From the NCBI RefSeq assembly GCF_005877005.1, contig NZ_SSNH01000011.1:46657-110656 (forward strand): 64,000 nt of DNA, given 5' to 3'. Positions 35,889 through 48,089 of the stretch are shown here, one piece after another; position 1 is the first letter of the stretch, and each line of letters starts with the position of its first letter. Source of the stretch: Sinomonas susongensis. GTDB lineage: Bacteria; Actinomycetota; Actinomycetes; Actinomycetales; Micrococcaceae. A program made the translations under genes and the position numbers. Below the pieces are notes generated by a model that saw nothing but the letters and a program-made list of their open reading frames with translations, did no database searches and was not told the origin of the DNA.

Positions 35889-37013
35889 GTGAAGTTCCGA
35901 GTCGAGCGGGATGTCCTCACCGAGGCAGTGAGCTGGGCAGCACGTTCCCTCTCCCCGAGGCCTCCGGTCCCCGTCCTCTCGGGCCTGCTCCTGATAGCAC
36001 ACGACGGCGTCGTCAGCCTGAGCAGCTTCGACTACGAAACCTCTGCGCGGCTTGAGATTCCGGCGGAGATCGGCGCAGAAGGCACGATCCTCGTCTCCGG
36101 TCGGCTCCTGGCGGACATCTGCCGCAGCCTCCCGGCCGCACCGGTCGACGTCGAAACGGACGGCTCCAAGGTCACGCTCACGTGCCGCCGCAGCTCCTTC
36201 CACCTCGCGACGATGCCGGAAGCCGAGTACCCGCCGCTCCCTGGACTTCCTCCACTGACCGGCGCGGTCTCAGGCGATGCGTTCGCCAAGGGTGTGGCCC
36301 AGGTGATCATCGCTGCGAGCAAGGACGACACGCTTCCAATCCTCACCGGAGTGCGGATGGAGTTCGAGAACGACCTCATCACGCTCCTCGCAACCGACCG
36401 CTACCGGCTCGCACTGCGCGAGATCCCCTGGAAGCCCGCCTCGCCGTCGGTCTCGACGAGCGCGCTCGTGAAGGCGAAGACGCTCAACGAAGTGGCGAAG
36501 ACCCTTGGAGGCTCGGGGGAACTCAACATTGCCCTCGCCGACGACGACTCGCGCCTCATCGGCTTCGAGAGCGGCGGCCGCACAACGACGTCGCTCCTCG
36601 TCGACGGCGACTACCCCAAGATCCGTTCCCTCTTCCCGGAGAGCACGCCGATCCATGCGATCGTCTCCACCCAGGAACTCGTCGAAGCCGTACGCCGAGT
36701 CTCGCTCGTGGCCGAGCGGAACACCCCGGTGCGCCTCGCGTTCACGGACGGTCTTGTGGCGCTCGACGCCGGGACCGGCGAAGACGCCCAGGCGTCCGAG
36801 GAACTCGAGGCCCAGCTGACCGGGGAGGACATCACTGTCGCGTTCAACCCGCACTACCTCATCGAGGGCCTTAGCGTCATCGAGGCTCCCTACGTGCGCT
36901 TCTCGTTCACGAGCGCGCCGAAGCCCGCCATGCTGACGGCCCAGAAGGAACTCGACGGCGACGACGAGATCGGCTACCGCTACCTCGTGATGCCGGTCCG
37001 ACTCCCGAACTGA
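35889..37013 (+). CDS. dnaN: DNA polymerase III beta sliding clamp
   Basis: The 374-residue ring-forming clamp holds polymerases on DNA. Three repeated clamp domains are visible, with landmarks RDVLTEAVSWAARSL, GRLLADICRSLP, the middle domain start GDAFAKGVAQVIIAASKDDTLPILTGV, and the C-terminal YLVMPVRLPN that contains the peptide-binding pocket strand. The GTG giving VKFRVERDVL is used; the preceding GGCGGGA could serve as ribosome site. It lies between oriC and gnd. Confidence 0.96.
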   Translation: MKFRVERDVLTEAVSWAARSLSPRPPVPVLSGLLLIAHDGVVSLSSFDYETSARLEIPAEIGAEGTILVSGRLLADICRSLPAAPVDVETDGSKVTLTCRRSSFHLATMPEAEYPPLPGLPPLTGAVSGDAFAKGVAQVIIAASKDDTLPILTGVRMEFENDLITLLATDRYRLALREIPWKPASPSVSTSALVKAKTLNEVAKTLGGSGELNIALADDDSRLIGFESGGRTTTSLLVDGDYPKIRSLFPESTPIHAIVSTQELVEAVRRVSLVAERNTPVRLAFTDGLVALDAGTGEDAQASEELEAQLTGEDITVAFNPHYLIEGLSVIEAPYVRFSFTSAPKPAMLTAQKELDGDDEIGYRYLVMPVRLPN

Positions 37014-37103
37014 CTCCCGAACTGAGCGGGGACCCCGCGACTACAGGGCCGGGCCTGCCACCAATCAGGCCTCGTGCCAGCAAGCCTCGTCGAAAGGAAC
37101 ACC

Positions 37104-37988
37104 ATGCACTTTGGATTGATCGGCCTGGGCAAAATGGGCTTCAACATGCGGGAGCGGGCGCGCCGCGCCGGCCTTGACGTCACCGGCTATGACCGGAACC
37201 CCGACGTCGCGGATGTCTCCTCGATCGACGAGCTCGTCGCCGCACTGCCCGCTCCGCGCGTCATCTGGGTCATGGTTCCGGCCGGTGCGATCACGGATTC
37301 GGTCGTCACCGAGCTCGGCGAGAAGCTCTCCCCCGGAGACCTCGTGATCGACGGAGGGAATTCACGCTTCACCGAGGACCAGCGGCACGCGGCCCAACTT
37401 GCTGAGAAGGGGATCCGATTCGTCGACTGCGGCGTCTCGGGCGGCGTCTGGGGCCTCGAGAACGGCTACGGACTCATGGCAGGCGGCGAGGCACAGGACG
37501 TCGAATTGGCCATGCCGATCTTCGACGCGCTGCGTCCCGAGGGCGAACGGGCGGACAGCTTCGTCCACGTTGGCGGGATCGGGGCTGGCCACTACGCGAA
37601 GATGGTCCACAACGGCATCGAGTACGGCCTCATGCAGTCGTATGCGGAGGGCTACCAGCTGCTTGCCGCGAAGGAGATCATCACGGATCTCCCCGGTACG
37701 TTCCGCGCCTGGCAGAAGGGCACGGTCGTCCGTTCGTGGCTCCTGGACCTCCTGGTCAAGGCCCTCGAAGAGGATCCGGGACTCGACAGCATCGACGACT
37801 ACGTCGAGGACTCGGGTGAAGGTCGGTGGACCGTGGAGGAGGCCATCGCGAACGCGATTCCGGCCCCCGCCATCACGGCTGCTCTGTTCGCCCGGTTCGA
37901 ATCGCGCGAGGACAGCTCGCCTGCCATGAAGATGGTCTCCGCGCTGCGCCACCAGTTCGGCGGACACGCGACCCGTCCCGCCAAGTAG
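37104..37988 (+). CDS. gnd: 6-phosphogluconate dehydrogenase, decarboxylating (short GndA type)
   Basis: This enzyme oxidises 6-phosphogluconate to ribulose 5-phosphate in the pentose phosphate pathway. It has 294 residues, the short form typical of actinobacteria and plants of the YqeC type. The Rossmann motif GLIGLGKMGFNM, the substrate motif DGGNSRFTEDQR, the GVSGGVWGLENGYGLMAGG strand and the catalytic VHNGIEYGLMQSYAEG are present. GAAAGGAAC precedes the ATG. Its position between dnaN and recF is conserved in actinobacteria. Confidence 0.93.
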   Translation: MHFGLIGLGKMGFNMRERARRAGLDVTGYDRNPDVADVSSIDELVAALPAPRVIWVMVPAGAITDSVVTELGEKLSPGDLVIDGGNSRFTEDQRHAAQLAEKGIRFVDCGVSGGVWGLENGYGLMAGGEAQDVELAMPIFDALRPEGERADSFVHVGGIGAGHYAKMVHNGIEYGLMQSYAEGYQLLAAKEIITDLPGTFRAWQKGTVVRSWLLDLLVKALEEDPGLDSIDDYVEDSGEGRWTVEEAIANAIPAPAITAALFARFESREDSSPAMKMVSALRHQFGGHATRPAK

Positions 37989-38018
37989 CAGGGCCCGGGA
38001 AAGGACGGTCTCGCCCCG

Positions 38019-39374
38019 GTGTACGTCGAACGGGTTTCGCTCACGGACTTCCGTAGCTATTCGCAGCTCGACCTCACCCTCGAGCCGGGGCCGACCGTCC
38101 TCGTGGGCCCCAACGGGGTCGGCAAGACCAATGTGGTGGAGGCGCTCGGCCTCCTCTCGACCCTCTCGTCGCACCGGGTCTCCTCCGACGCGCCGCTCGT
38201 TCGCTTCGGCGCGGGCCAGGCGATCGTCCGGGCCGGCTTCGTGAGGGGTGCACAGCGTTCCCAGCTCGAGCTCGAGATCAATCCGGGCAGGGCGAACCGG
38301 GCCAGGATCAACCGGGGAGCACCCCGCCGGGCACGGGAGATCCTCGGGATCGCGCGGACCGTCCTGTTCGCCCCCGAGGATCTCGCCCTCGTCAAGGGCG
38401 ACCCGTCGGCCCGCCGCCGATTCCTCGACGAGCTCCTCACGGTTCTCGTGCCCCGGCATGCCGGGACGCGCTCGGACTATGAGCGGGTCCTCAAGCAGCG
38501 GAATGCCCTCCTCAAGTCGTCCCGGATATCGCGCTCCCGCTCGGGGCGCGTCCCCGACGCGCACGGCGCAACCGTCGAGTCGACGCTCGATGTGTGGGAC
38601 CAGCACCTCGCGAAGGTCGGGGCGGAGCTGCTTGCCGCGCGCCTCGCCCTAGTGGAGCGCCTGCGGCCCCACGTCGAGAAGGCCTATGCCCAGCTGACCG
38701 ATGGGTCGAAGGCGGCACGGCTCGCGTATCGCTCCTCCATCGAAGGCTTCGTGCCGGACGACGACGCCGAGCCCGCCGACCGCTTCCTAGGCCGCTCCGC
38801 CGAAAGCGAGCCCTCGCCGTCGTCCGTGTCAGCCGGCGCGGGACTCGAGACGCTCAGTGTCGCCGAAATCGGAGAGCGGTACCTCGCCGCGCTCGCGGCC
38901 GCAAGACAGAGCGAGCTCGAACGCGGCCTCTCGCTCGTGGGTCCGCATCGCGACGAGCTCGAGCTCCTGCTCGGCAGCGCCCCGGCCAAGGGCTTCGCCT
39001 CGCATGGCGAGACCTGGTCGTTCGCGCTCGCCCTCCGGCTCGCTGCCTACTACGTGATGCTCGACGACTCGACCGTCGACGGCGATGATCCCGTCCTCAT
39101 CCTCGACGACGTCTTCGCGGAGCTCGACGTCGCGCGGCGTGCGCGGCTTGCCGCGATCGTCGCGAAGGCCGAGCAGGTCATCGTCACGGCGGCGGTCGAC
39201 GGCGACATCCCGGCCGAGCTCTCGGGGCGTCGGGTCCGGGTCGTCCCGGGTGGGATCGAGGGGGCCGACGGCGCCACTGCAGGAGCCGCGCACGAGGGCA
39301 CTGTCGGACCGGGTCCTGTGGAAGCGGGCACTGCGGAAGCGGGTCCTGTGGAACCAGGTTCCGGGGGGTCCTGA
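38019..39374 (+). CDS. recF: DNA replication and repair protein RecF
   Basis: This SMC-like ATPase helps load RecA at gaps. It has 451 residues: Walker [10 protein letters not shown], the QREFLDE-like region RRRFLDELL, the signature [11 protein letters not shown], and Walker [17 protein letters not shown]. The C-terminal 55 residues are an extra low-complexity tail in which GPVEAG/GTAEAG/GPVEPG repeats end the protein. The GTG start follows gnd by 30 bp. The stop overlaps the next gene's ATG. Confidence 0.95.
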   Translation: MYVERVSLTDFRSYSQLDLTLEPGPTVLVGPNGVGKTNVVEALGLLSTLSSHRVSSDAPLVRFGAGQAIVRAGFVRGAQRSQLELEINPGRANRARINRGAPRRAREILGIARTVLFAPEDLALVKGDPSARRRFLDELLTVLVPRHAGTRSDYERVLKQRNALLKSSRISRSRSGRVPDAHGATVESTLDVWDQHLAKVGAELLAARLALVERLRPHVEKAYAQLTDGSKAARLAYRSSIEGFVPDDDAEPADRFLGRSAESEPSPSSVSAGAGLETLSVAEIGERYLAALAAARQSELERGLSLVGPHRDELELLLGSAPAKGFASHGETWSFALALRLAAYYVMLDDSTVDGDDPVLILDDVFAELDVARRARLAAIVAKAEQVIVTAAVDGDIPAELSGRRVRVVPGGIEGADGATAGAAHEGTVGPGPVEAGTAEAGPVEPGSGGS

Positions 39375-39910
39375 TGGCGGACGCGGATCAACCCGAGGTC
39401 GACGCAGCCCAGGCGGCTCTCAACCGGGTCCGGCAGGCAGCTGAGGCCCGCGGAGAGGTGCGCTCCCGTTCCACCGGCTCGCTCGCTCCAGCCTCCCCCG
39501 GCTCCGGAAGGGCGCGGCGAGGAGCCACTCGCAGGGGGGAGGCGGGCTACGGGGGCCGCGACCCGCTCGGACTCGGCAGCGTCGTCCAACGCATGGTCGC
39601 GGAGCGCGGCTGGTCATCGCCGGTCGCGATCGGTTCGGTCATGGCCCGCTGGCGCGACCTGGTCGGCCCGGAGGTCGCAGCGCACTGCACGCCCGAGAGC
39701 TTCGAGGACACGACCCTGCGCGTGAGGTGCGATTCGACGGCATGGGCGACCCAGCTCCGCCTGCTCAGCACGACGCTCCTCGACAGGTTCGCGCGGGAGC
39801 TGGGCCCCGACGTCGTCCGCACGCTCCAAGTGCTCGGACCGACCGCCCCGAGCTGGCGGAAAGGGATGCGGAACGTGCGCGGCCGAGGTCCGCGCGACAC
39901 GTACGGATGA
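39374..39910 (+). CDS. dciA: DciA (DUF721) family replicative helicase loader/operator
   Basis: The 178-residue protein has a Pro/Ser/Arg-rich N-terminus followed by the DUF721 fold (VVQRMVAERGWSSPVAIGSVMARWRDLVGPEVAAHCTPESFED, then LRVRCDSTAWATQLRLLSTTLLDRFARELG). DUF721 proteins are DciA, which assists DnaB loading in bacteria that lack DnaC/DnaI. Its start codon overlaps the recF stop (TGATGG), so the two are coupled. It is followed by a 222-bp spacer with a TAGAAT -10-like hexamer at 40084-40089 that may serve gyrB. Confidence 0.9.
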   Translation: MADADQPEVDAAQAALNRVRQAAEARGEVRSRSTGSLAPASPGSGRARRGATRRGEAGYGGRDPLGLGSVVQRMVAERGWSSPVAIGSVMARWRDLVGPEVAAHCTPESFEDTTLRVRCDSTAWATQLRLLSTTLLDRFARELGPDVVRTLQVLGPTAPSWRKGMRNVRGRGPRDTYG

Positions 39911-40132
39911 TTATCGTCGGAGCCCTTGACACGCGGAGCCGGAAATCCGTGTCTGTGCCGCTCATGGCCCCAGAGGCACACTCCCCCTTGGTCGGCCTCC
40001 TTATGAGCCGCCATTTCGGCCCTTAAAGGCTTCCCACGGGCAGCCTCAGGCCGAGCGTGTCCGGGATCGCGCGGCCGACCCGGTAGAATTGACTCGTTAA
40101 GCCTGCCTACCAAAGAGGGGTCGAGACCGCCT

Positions 40133-42172
40133 GTGTCTGACGAGAGCGCAGCGAACGCATCGAGCGAGCCTGGGACCAACCCGCCGGATGCTCAGAGAGA
40201 ATACGGGGCGAGCAGCATCACAGTGCTCGAAGGCCTCGAAGCCGTCCGCAAACGCCCTGGCATGTACATCGGATCGACAGGCCCCCGCGGCCTCCACCAC
40301 CTTGTCTACGAGGTAGTGGACAACTCGGTCGACGAGGCCCTTGCGGGGTACTGCGACCACATCAAGGTGAGCCTCCAGCGGGACGGCGGCGTCCGCGTCG
40401 AGGACAACGGGCGCGGAATCCCCGTTGACGTCCACCCGACCGAGGGCAAGCCCACCGTCGAGGTCGTCATGACCATCCTGCATGCGGGCGGCAAGTTCGG
40501 CGGCGGCGGCTACACCGTCTCGGGTGGCCTCCACGGTGTGGGCATCTCGGTCGTGAATGCGCTCTCGACGAGGGTGGACACCGAAGTCCGTCGGCAGGGC
40601 TACGTCTGGAGGATGTCGTTCCGCGACGGCGGCCACCCCGTGGGCGGGCTCGAGCAGGGCGAAGCGACGGACGCGACCGGCACGATCCAGACCTTCTACC
40701 CGGACCCGTCGATCTTCGACAGCGTCGAGTTCGACTTCGAGACCCTTCGCGCGCGCTTCCAGCAGATGGCCTTCCTCAACAAGGGCCTGCGCATCACGCT
40801 CACCGACGAGCGCACGGCCCAGGTCGACGAGGAAGAGCTCGCCGACGAGGCCGAGCACGGTCCCGAGCCGCGGGTCGTCGACTACAAGTACGAAGACGGC
40901 CTCCTCGACTACGTCAAGCACCTCAACTCCTCGAAGAAGATCGAGGTCATCCACGAAGAGGTCATCGCGTTCGACAGCACGGACACCGACCGTGGGATGG
41001 CCCTCGAGGTCGCGATGCAGTGGACCACGGCGTACGCCGAGTCCGTGCACACGTATGCGAACACGATCAACACGCATGAGGGCGGCACCCACGAGGAGGG
41101 CTTCCGCGCAGCGATGACGTCCCTCGTGAACCGCTACGCTCGCGAGAAGGGAATCCTCAAGGAGAAGGAGGACAATCTCACGGGCGACGACGTCCGCGAG
41201 GGCCTGACCGCCGTCATCAGCATCAAGCTCGCCGAGCCCCAGTTCGAGGGCCAGACGAAGACCAAACTCGGCAACTCCGAGGCGAAGGGCTTCGTCCAGC
41301 GCGTCGTGACCGATCAGCTCGGCGACTGGTTCGAGCGCAATCCTGGTGCGGCCAGGGACATCATCCGCAAGGCCATCCAGGCCTCGCAGGCCAGAATGGC
41401 CGCCCGCAAGGCCCGCGACAACGCTCGCCGCAAGAGCCCGCTCGAATCGTTCGGCATGCCGGGCAAGCTCTCCGACTGCTCCTCGAAGGACCCCTCCGAG
41501 TGCGAGGTCTACCTCGTGGAGGGCGACTCGGCCGGCGGTTCGGCGAAGCGCGGCCGCAACCCGAACACGCAGGCGATCCTTCCGCTCCGAGGCAAGATCC
41601 TGAACGTCGAGCGTGCCCGCCTCGACAAGGCGCTCGGCAATGCCGAGATCCAGTCCATGATCACGGCCTTCGGGACGGGGATCGGCGAGGATTTCGACAT
41701 CTCGAAGCTGCGCTACCACAAGATCGTCCTCATGGCCGATGCCGACGTCGACGGCCAGCACATCACGACCCTCCTCATGACCCTGCTGTTCCGCTACATG
41801 CGGCCGCTCATCGAGAACGGCTACGTGTACCTCGCGCAGCCGCCGCTGTACCGGATCAAGTGGTCCAACCACCCGCACGACTACGTGTACAGCGACCGGG
41901 AGCGGGACGAGATGATCCGCATCGGGCTCGCAAACGGGCAGCGTCTCCCGAAGGAGAACGGCATCCAGCGCTACAAGGGCCTCGGCGAGATGGACTACAC
42001 CGAGCTGTGGGACACGACCATGGACCCCGATCGGCGCACCCTCCTCCAGGTGACCATGGAGGACGCTGCCGCGGCAGACCAGACCTTCTCGGTGCTCATG
42101 GGCGACGACGTCGAGTCGCGCCGGCACTTCATCCAACAGAACGCCAAGGACGTCCGCTTCCTGGACATCTGA
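40133..42172 (+). CDS. gyrB: DNA gyrase subunit B
   Basis: This is the ATPase subunit of type II topoisomerase gyrase, 679 residues. The GHKL ATP site shows [25 protein letters not shown] and [15 protein letters not shown]. The transducer and TOPRIM domain follow, with [19 protein letters not shown] and [12 protein letters not shown] as metal-binding motifs and a C-terminal [24 protein letters not shown]. The GTG start is inferred, with a weak AGAGGGG site upstream. gyrA follows after 61 bp. Confidence 0.97.
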   Translation: MSDESAANASSEPGTNPPDAQREYGASSITVLEGLEAVRKRPGMYIGSTGPRGLHHLVYEVVDNSVDEALAGYCDHIKVSLQRDGGVRVEDNGRGIPVDVHPTEGKPTVEVVMTILHAGGKFGGGGYTVSGGLHGVGISVVNALSTRVDTEVRRQGYVWRMSFRDGGHPVGGLEQGEATDATGTIQTFYPDPSIFDSVEFDFETLRARFQQMAFLNKGLRITLTDERTAQVDEEELADEAEHGPEPRVVDYKYEDGLLDYVKHLNSSKKIEVIHEEVIAFDSTDTDRGMALEVAMQWTTAYAESVHTYANTINTHEGGTHEEGFRAAMTSLVNRYAREKGILKEKEDNLTGDDVREGLTAVISIKLAEPQFEGQTKTKLGNSEAKGFVQRVVTDQLGDWFERNPGAARDIIRKAIQASQARMAARKARDNARRKSPLESFGMPGKLSDCSSKDPSECEVYLVEGDSAGGSAKRGRNPNTQAILPLRGKILNVERARLDKALGNAEIQSMITAFGTGIGEDFDISKLRYHKIVLMADADVDGQHITTLLMTLLFRYMRPLIENGYVYLAQPPLYRIKWSNHPHDYVYSDRERDEMIRIGLANGQRLPKENGIQRYKGLGEMDYTELWDTTMDPDRRTLLQVTMEDAAAADQTFSVLMGDDVESRRHFIQQNAKDVRFLDI

Positions 42173-42233
42173 TCCTGCTTTCTGATCGGGCCTCCGGCCC
42201 AAGGACGAGCAGGAGCAACAAGAGGAGACATTC

Positions 42234-44866
<2,633 letters not shown>

Positions 44867-44870
<4 letters not shown>

Positions 44871-45511
44871 GCACGCCCGAGAATGAAGCCCGTCCCGGCG
44901 GCTACCCTCAGGTGACCCCGCCGGCACGGCCCCCGCAGCGGCCGGCCGCTGCGCCGTCGTCCTCAGGGGGCTACCAGCCTCGCGGTGCCCAGGCTCCCTC
45001 CGCGCCGACCGCTCCCGCTGCGGCGACGCAGCGGCCGACCGTGGCCCCGGCCGCGACCGGTCAGCGTCCCGCCGGACGTCCTGCGCAGCGGCCGCCCCTC
45101 GGCGGCGCGCCGACGCAGGGCCTCGTCCGCCCCGCGCCGAAGGCCAAGCAGCGGCGCGCACGCCTCCTTGTGAGCAAGGTGGATCCGTGGTCGGTCCTCA
45201 AGATGGCGTTCCTCCTCTCAGTCGCTCTGGGGATCGTGACCGTCGTGGCGTCGATCGTCCTGTGGACCGTCCTCGACATCACCGGAATCTTCGACAAGAT
45301 CAACGGTCTGCTGGGCCAGGTTGCGGGCTCTGAGAGCGGTGGCTTCGACCTTCGCAAGGTCGCGTCCCTGGGCCAGGTCGCCTCGTTCGCGACGATCATC
45401 GCCGTCGTCAACGTCGTCCTGCTCACGGCTCTTTCGATGCTCACGGCGGTGCTCTACAACCTCGCTTCTGCCCTCGTCGGCGGCCTCGGGGTGACCCTCA
45501 CGGACGACTGA
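44867..45511 (+). CDS. DUF3566 membrane protein
   Basis: The 214-residue protein has a Pro/Ala/Gln-rich cytoplasmic N-terminus of about 90 residues, then [33 protein letters not shown] as first membrane helix and [29 protein letters not shown] as second. This is the DUF3566 layout, regularly encoded directly after gyrA in actinobacteria. Function is unknown. The GTG overlaps the gyrA stop (GTGA), so it is part of the gyrBA operon. Confidence 0.9.
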
Positions 45512-45518
45512 TCCGGAT

Positions 45519-45548
45519 TTGTCCGGGTTGCCCTCGGTGCTGTAGAGT
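45519..45548 (+). promoter_or_regulatory. Candidate tRNA-Ile promoter
   Basis: TTGTCC at 45519-45524 and TAGAGT at 45543-45548 are spaced by 18 bases and lie about 55 bp before the tRNA gene. The match to a housekeeping sigma promoter is fair. Confidence 0.55.
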
Positions 45549-45569
45549 CTTATCTCGGCCCGAGGGCAA
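45528..45569. repeat. Perfect 10-bp inverted repeat around the tRNA-Ile promoter -10
   Basis: TTGCCCTCGG at 45528-45537 and CCGAGGGCAA at 45560-45569 pair exactly across a 22-base spacer that contains the TAGAGT hexamer. It may be a terminator with a large loop for the gyrA-DUF3566 transcript or an operator for the tRNA gene. No T-run follows. Confidence 0.7.
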
Positions 45570-45603
45570 TATATGGACAATAGAGCCATATAAGGCCATG
45601 TAG

Positions 45604-45677
45604 GGGCGTATAGCTCAGGCGGTTAGAGCGCTTCGCTGATAACGAAGAGGTCCCAGGTTCAAGTCCTGGTACGCCCA
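45604..45677 (+). tRNA. tRNA-Ile(GAT)
   Basis: A full cloverleaf can be drawn: acceptor GGGCGTA with TACGCCC, D-arm with GCTC...GAGC, anticodon stem CTTCG/CGAAG with loop CTGATAA and anticodon GAT at 45638-45640, T-arm CCAGG-TTCAAGT-CCTGG. CCA is not encoded. It lies in the conserved gyrA-tRNA-Ile-tRNA-Ala block. Confidence 0.97.
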
Positions 45678-45710
45678 CGGATACTGCTTTCCACCCTTCG
45701 GAGGTGCCCG

Positions 45711-45830
45711 TTGAAGAAGCTGATTGCGTTCGCGATCGCTGCTGCTGCGGGCGTCTTTGTTTTCAAGAGGATGCAGGATTCCGAAGCCCAGAAGAAGGTC
45801 TGGAGCACCACGACGGATATCGTCGAGTAG
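45711..45830 (+). CDS. DLW-39 family small protein, 39 aa
   Basis: A tiny gene lies between the two tRNAs. The TTG start has CGGAGG six bases upstream, and the product has 39 residues: KKLIAFAIAAAAGVFVFKRM, then a charged helix with EAQKKVWSTTTDIVE. One membrane helix followed by a short cytoplasmic tail and a late Trp matches the DLW-39 family (39 residues, actinobacteria), which often sits at this location. Function is unknown. Confidence 0.85.
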   Translation: MKKLIAFAIAAAAGVFVFKRMQDSEAQKKVWSTTTDIVE

Positions 45831-45849
45831 CTCAAGGCCCGCGGGCAGC

Positions 45850-45922
45850 GGGGGCATGGCGCAATTGGTAGCGCACCTGCTTTGCAAGCAGGGGGTTAGG
45901 GGTTCGAGTCCCCTTGCCTCCA
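45850..45922 (+). tRNA. tRNA-Ala(TGC)
   Basis: The acceptor GGGGGCA pairs with TGCCTCC (one G-T pair). The anticodon stem CCTGC/GCAGG carries the loop TTTGCAA with anticodon TGC at 45883-45885. The T-arm is GGGG-TTCGAGT-CCCC. CCA is not encoded. A strong hairpin follows six bases later. Confidence 0.97.
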
Positions 45923-45927
45923 CCCCG

Positions 45928-45960
45928 GGAAGCCCCGGCACCATTGGTGCCGGGGCTTCC
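45928..45960 (+). terminator. Terminator hairpin after tRNA-Ala
   Basis: A perfect 15-bp stem GGAAGCCCCGGCACC with its complement closes on an ATT loop. The following bases (GCCATTTCC) lack a proper T-run, but the stem is very stable. Confidence 0.8.
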
Positions 45961-45981
45961 GCCATTTCCGGTCGCCTGCTC

Positions 45982-46079
45982 GCTACCGCGCCTCCCGCAG
46001 CTCCGCCCGCCCGCTCCCGCGCCTCCCGCCCGCCCGCTACGGCGCCTCCCGCCCGCCCGCTTCCGCGCCTCCCGCCCGG
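45982..46079. repeat. GC-rich 23-bp tandem repeat, about four copies
   Basis: Units close to GCTCCCGCGCCTCCCGCCC with GCCC repeat three to four times between the tRNA-Ala terminator and the EamA gene. The first unit carries an 8-base insertion. There is no spacer diversity, so it is not a CRISPR array. It is followed by about 130 bp of spacer before the transporter gene. Confidence 0.8.
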
Positions 46080-46213
46080 TTGACGGTTTCCAACCACTCT
46101 GAGGGCGGCGTGTCTGGCGAAGACGCGCCAGACGGCCCCGAATAACCGGGCGGGAAGGCATACCGGGCCGGACGAGATCACGGGGTCCCACCGCGAGACC
46201 CTAGAGTGGACCG

Positions 46214-47119
46214 GTGACAGTCCTCCTCGCGGCCCTCGGCGTGCTCGGCGTCTCATCGTCGGGACCCCTCATCGCAGCAACCCTCGCGGGAAGTTCAGTC
46301 ACCGCGCTCGCCATCGCCTTCTGGCGCAACGCGCTGGCGGCAGTGGTCATGGCTGCGCCCGTGGCCATCCGCGAGCCACGGCAGTTCCGGCAGCTCGGCC
46401 GCCGCGAGTATCTGTGGTCGTCCCTCGCGGGCGTCGCCCTCGCGTTCCACTTCGTGTGCTTCATCCTCTCGTTGACCCTCACCTCCGTCGCGGCCGCGAC
46501 GGCCCTCGTCTGCCTCCAGTCGGGGTGGATCGCGGTCTTCTCCCTCATCCGCGGCCGCCGGCTCCCCCGGGCCGTGATCATCGGACTCGGAATCTCCTTC
46601 GTGGGCGTCATCGCCATCACCGGCCTGGACCTTGGATCCTCGCACGAGGCCCTGCTCGGAGACCTGCTGGCCGTCGCGGGTGGAGTCCTCGCCGGGCTCT
46701 ACACGATGGCCGGAGGCCAGGCGCGTCAGACGATGAGCACGGGGACCTACACGGCCCTCTGCTACGGCATATGCGCGGTGGTCGTAGCGCTGCTCGCACT
46801 CGTTTCGGGGCAGCGCCTGGGTGGGTTCGAGCCGATCGGCTGGGCGGGAATCTTCGCCATCACGATTGCCGCCCAGCTCGTCGGGCACACGGCGTTCAAC
46901 CACCTGGTCGCGACCCTGAGCCCTCTCGTTGTCTCGATGATCATCCTGCTCGAGATCCCCGGGGCCGCGATCCTCGCAGCGGTCTTCCTCCACGAGGTGC
47001 TCCCAGCCGGGACGTACGCGGGCCTCGCCTGCATCCTGGCCGGGCTCGCCGTCGTCGTGCTCGGGCAGCGGCGGGCGAGGCGCGAACGCGCGGCCGAAGC
47101 CGAGCTCGGCGCGGATTAG
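46214..47119 (+). CDS. EamA/DMT family permease
   Basis: The 301-residue protein has ten predicted membrane helices in two EamA repeats, from VLLAALGVLGVSSSGPLIAAT to YAGLACILAGLAVVVLG. Landmark motifs are FWRNALAAVV in the first repeat and LSPLVVSMIILLEIPGAAILAAVF in the second. Drug/metabolite transporters export metabolites or amino acids; the substrate is unknown. GTG start with a weak GAGTGGA. It converges with the GT2 gene and their stop codons overlap by four bases. Confidence 0.88.
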   Translation: MTVLLAALGVLGVSSSGPLIAATLAGSSVTALAIAFWRNALAAVVMAAPVAIREPRQFRQLGRREYLWSSLAGVALAFHFVCFILSLTLTSVAAATALVCLQSGWIAVFSLIRGRRLPRAVIIGLGISFVGVIAITGLDLGSSHEALLGDLLAVAGGVLAGLYTMAGGQARQTMSTGTYTALCYGICAVVVALLALVSGQRLGGFEPIGWAGIFAITIAAQLVGHTAFNHLVATLSPLVVSMIILLEIPGAAILAAVFLHEVLPAGTYAGLACILAGLAVVVLGQRRARRERAAEAELGAD

Positions 47120-47991
47120 CCGACGACGGACCGCTTGGCGCCCGATGGCGAATTGGCCGCGCGAAGGGCGCGGATCAGCTTGGCGGGGAAGTAGACCGAG
47201 AAGAAGACGACCATAGGCGCCTTGAGCGCGATCTTCTTGACGTTGTGGGCCTTGTAGGTCCGGTCGAAGCGGGTGACGTAGTAGCGATAGTCGCTCGGCG
47301 AGTCCTCGAGGCGACGCGCGGACATGCCCGAGACCATCTCCGGCCAGTACTGGATGCGCATATTGTGCTCGGCGAGGTGCAGGGAGAGGTCGATGTCCTC
47401 GTGCATCTCGTCGTTCTCGTCGCGGCAGACCTCGCCACGGATCCTCTCCCACGCGCTCTTGCGCAGCGCCATGTTCGAGCCGAACAGGAAATGGTACTGG
47501 TGCTTTGCGAGCCTGAGCATGAGCTGCCGCACTTTGTCGTCCGCCTTGAGGCCGAACCGGCGCATCGGCATGTCGTAGTAGACGACTGGGCCGGTAGCGG
47601 CCTGCACGGACGGGTCCGCGAATGCCTTGAGTACTTCCTCGACCCAATCCGGTTCGAGGAGCGAATCGGCATCGATGCGCCCGAGGATCTCGCCCTGTGC
47701 GGCGTCGAGCCCGACATTCCGGGTCGGAATGAGCCCCTTCTCATCGTCCTGTGAGAGAAGCCGGATACCTGCCTCGGGATACTCCTGCTGCAGCTGGCCG
47801 ACGATGGCGGCGGTGGCGTCCTTGCTCAGATTGTCGACGACCACGATCTCGAGGGCTGGAACCGACTGGTAGATCGCGGCAGTAACGCACTGCCGGATCA
47901 CGGTCTCCTCGTTGTGGGCGGGAATGACGATCGACACGCTCGGACGGCCGGTCGCGTAGGTCGACGCGGAGAGGGCGGGTTCGAGTGCCAT
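47116..47991 (-). CDS. Glycosyltransferase family 2
   Basis: The 291-residue GT-A enzyme shows SIVIPAHNEETVIRQCV (nucleotide-binding strand), VVDNLSKDAT, GRIDADSLLEPDW (DxD metal motif) and an EDIDLSLHLAEH acceptor-side motif. A hydrophobic segment near the C-terminus (MVVFFSVYFPAKLIRAL) may anchor it to the membrane. Target glycan or lipid is unknown. The ATG is preferred over TTG and GTG starts a few codons upstream. Confidence 0.88.
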   Translation of the reverse strand: MALEPALSASTYATGRPSVSIVIPAHNEETVIRQCVTAAIYQSVPALEIVVVDNLSKDATAAIVGQLQQEYPEAGIRLLSQDDEKGLIPTRNVGLDAAQGEILGRIDADSLLEPDWVEEVLKAFADPSVQAATGPVVYYDMPMRRFGLKADDKVRQLMLRLAKHQYHFLFGSNMALRKSAWERIRGEVCRDENDEMHEDIDLSLHLAEHNMRIQYWPEMVSGMSARRLEDSPSDYRYYVTRFDRTYKAHNVKKIALKAPMVVFFSVYFPAKLIRALRAANSPSGAKRSVVG

Positions 47992-48014
47992 CACTGCCAA
48001 TCTAGCAAAGGCGA

Positions 48015-48045
48015 GGAGGGGACCCGCAGTGTGCGGATCCCCTCC
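48015..48045 (-). terminator. Terminator hairpin for the 48-49 kb hypothetical gene
   Basis: GGAGGGGA plus CCGCA pair with TGCGG plus TCCCCTCC around a GTG loop with one C-A mismatch. It lies between two minus-strand genes, about 45 bp beyond the stop of the upstream one. Confidence 0.75.
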
Positions 48046-48089
48046 CAGCTATGTACGGACACGAGTTCCGTCGGCCGCCCTTGCTCCGG

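Noticed and set aside
45982..46079. Possible CRISPR-like array
   Set aside because: The 23-bp units are directly adjacent with no unique spacers and no cas genes are near. It is a plain tandem repeat.
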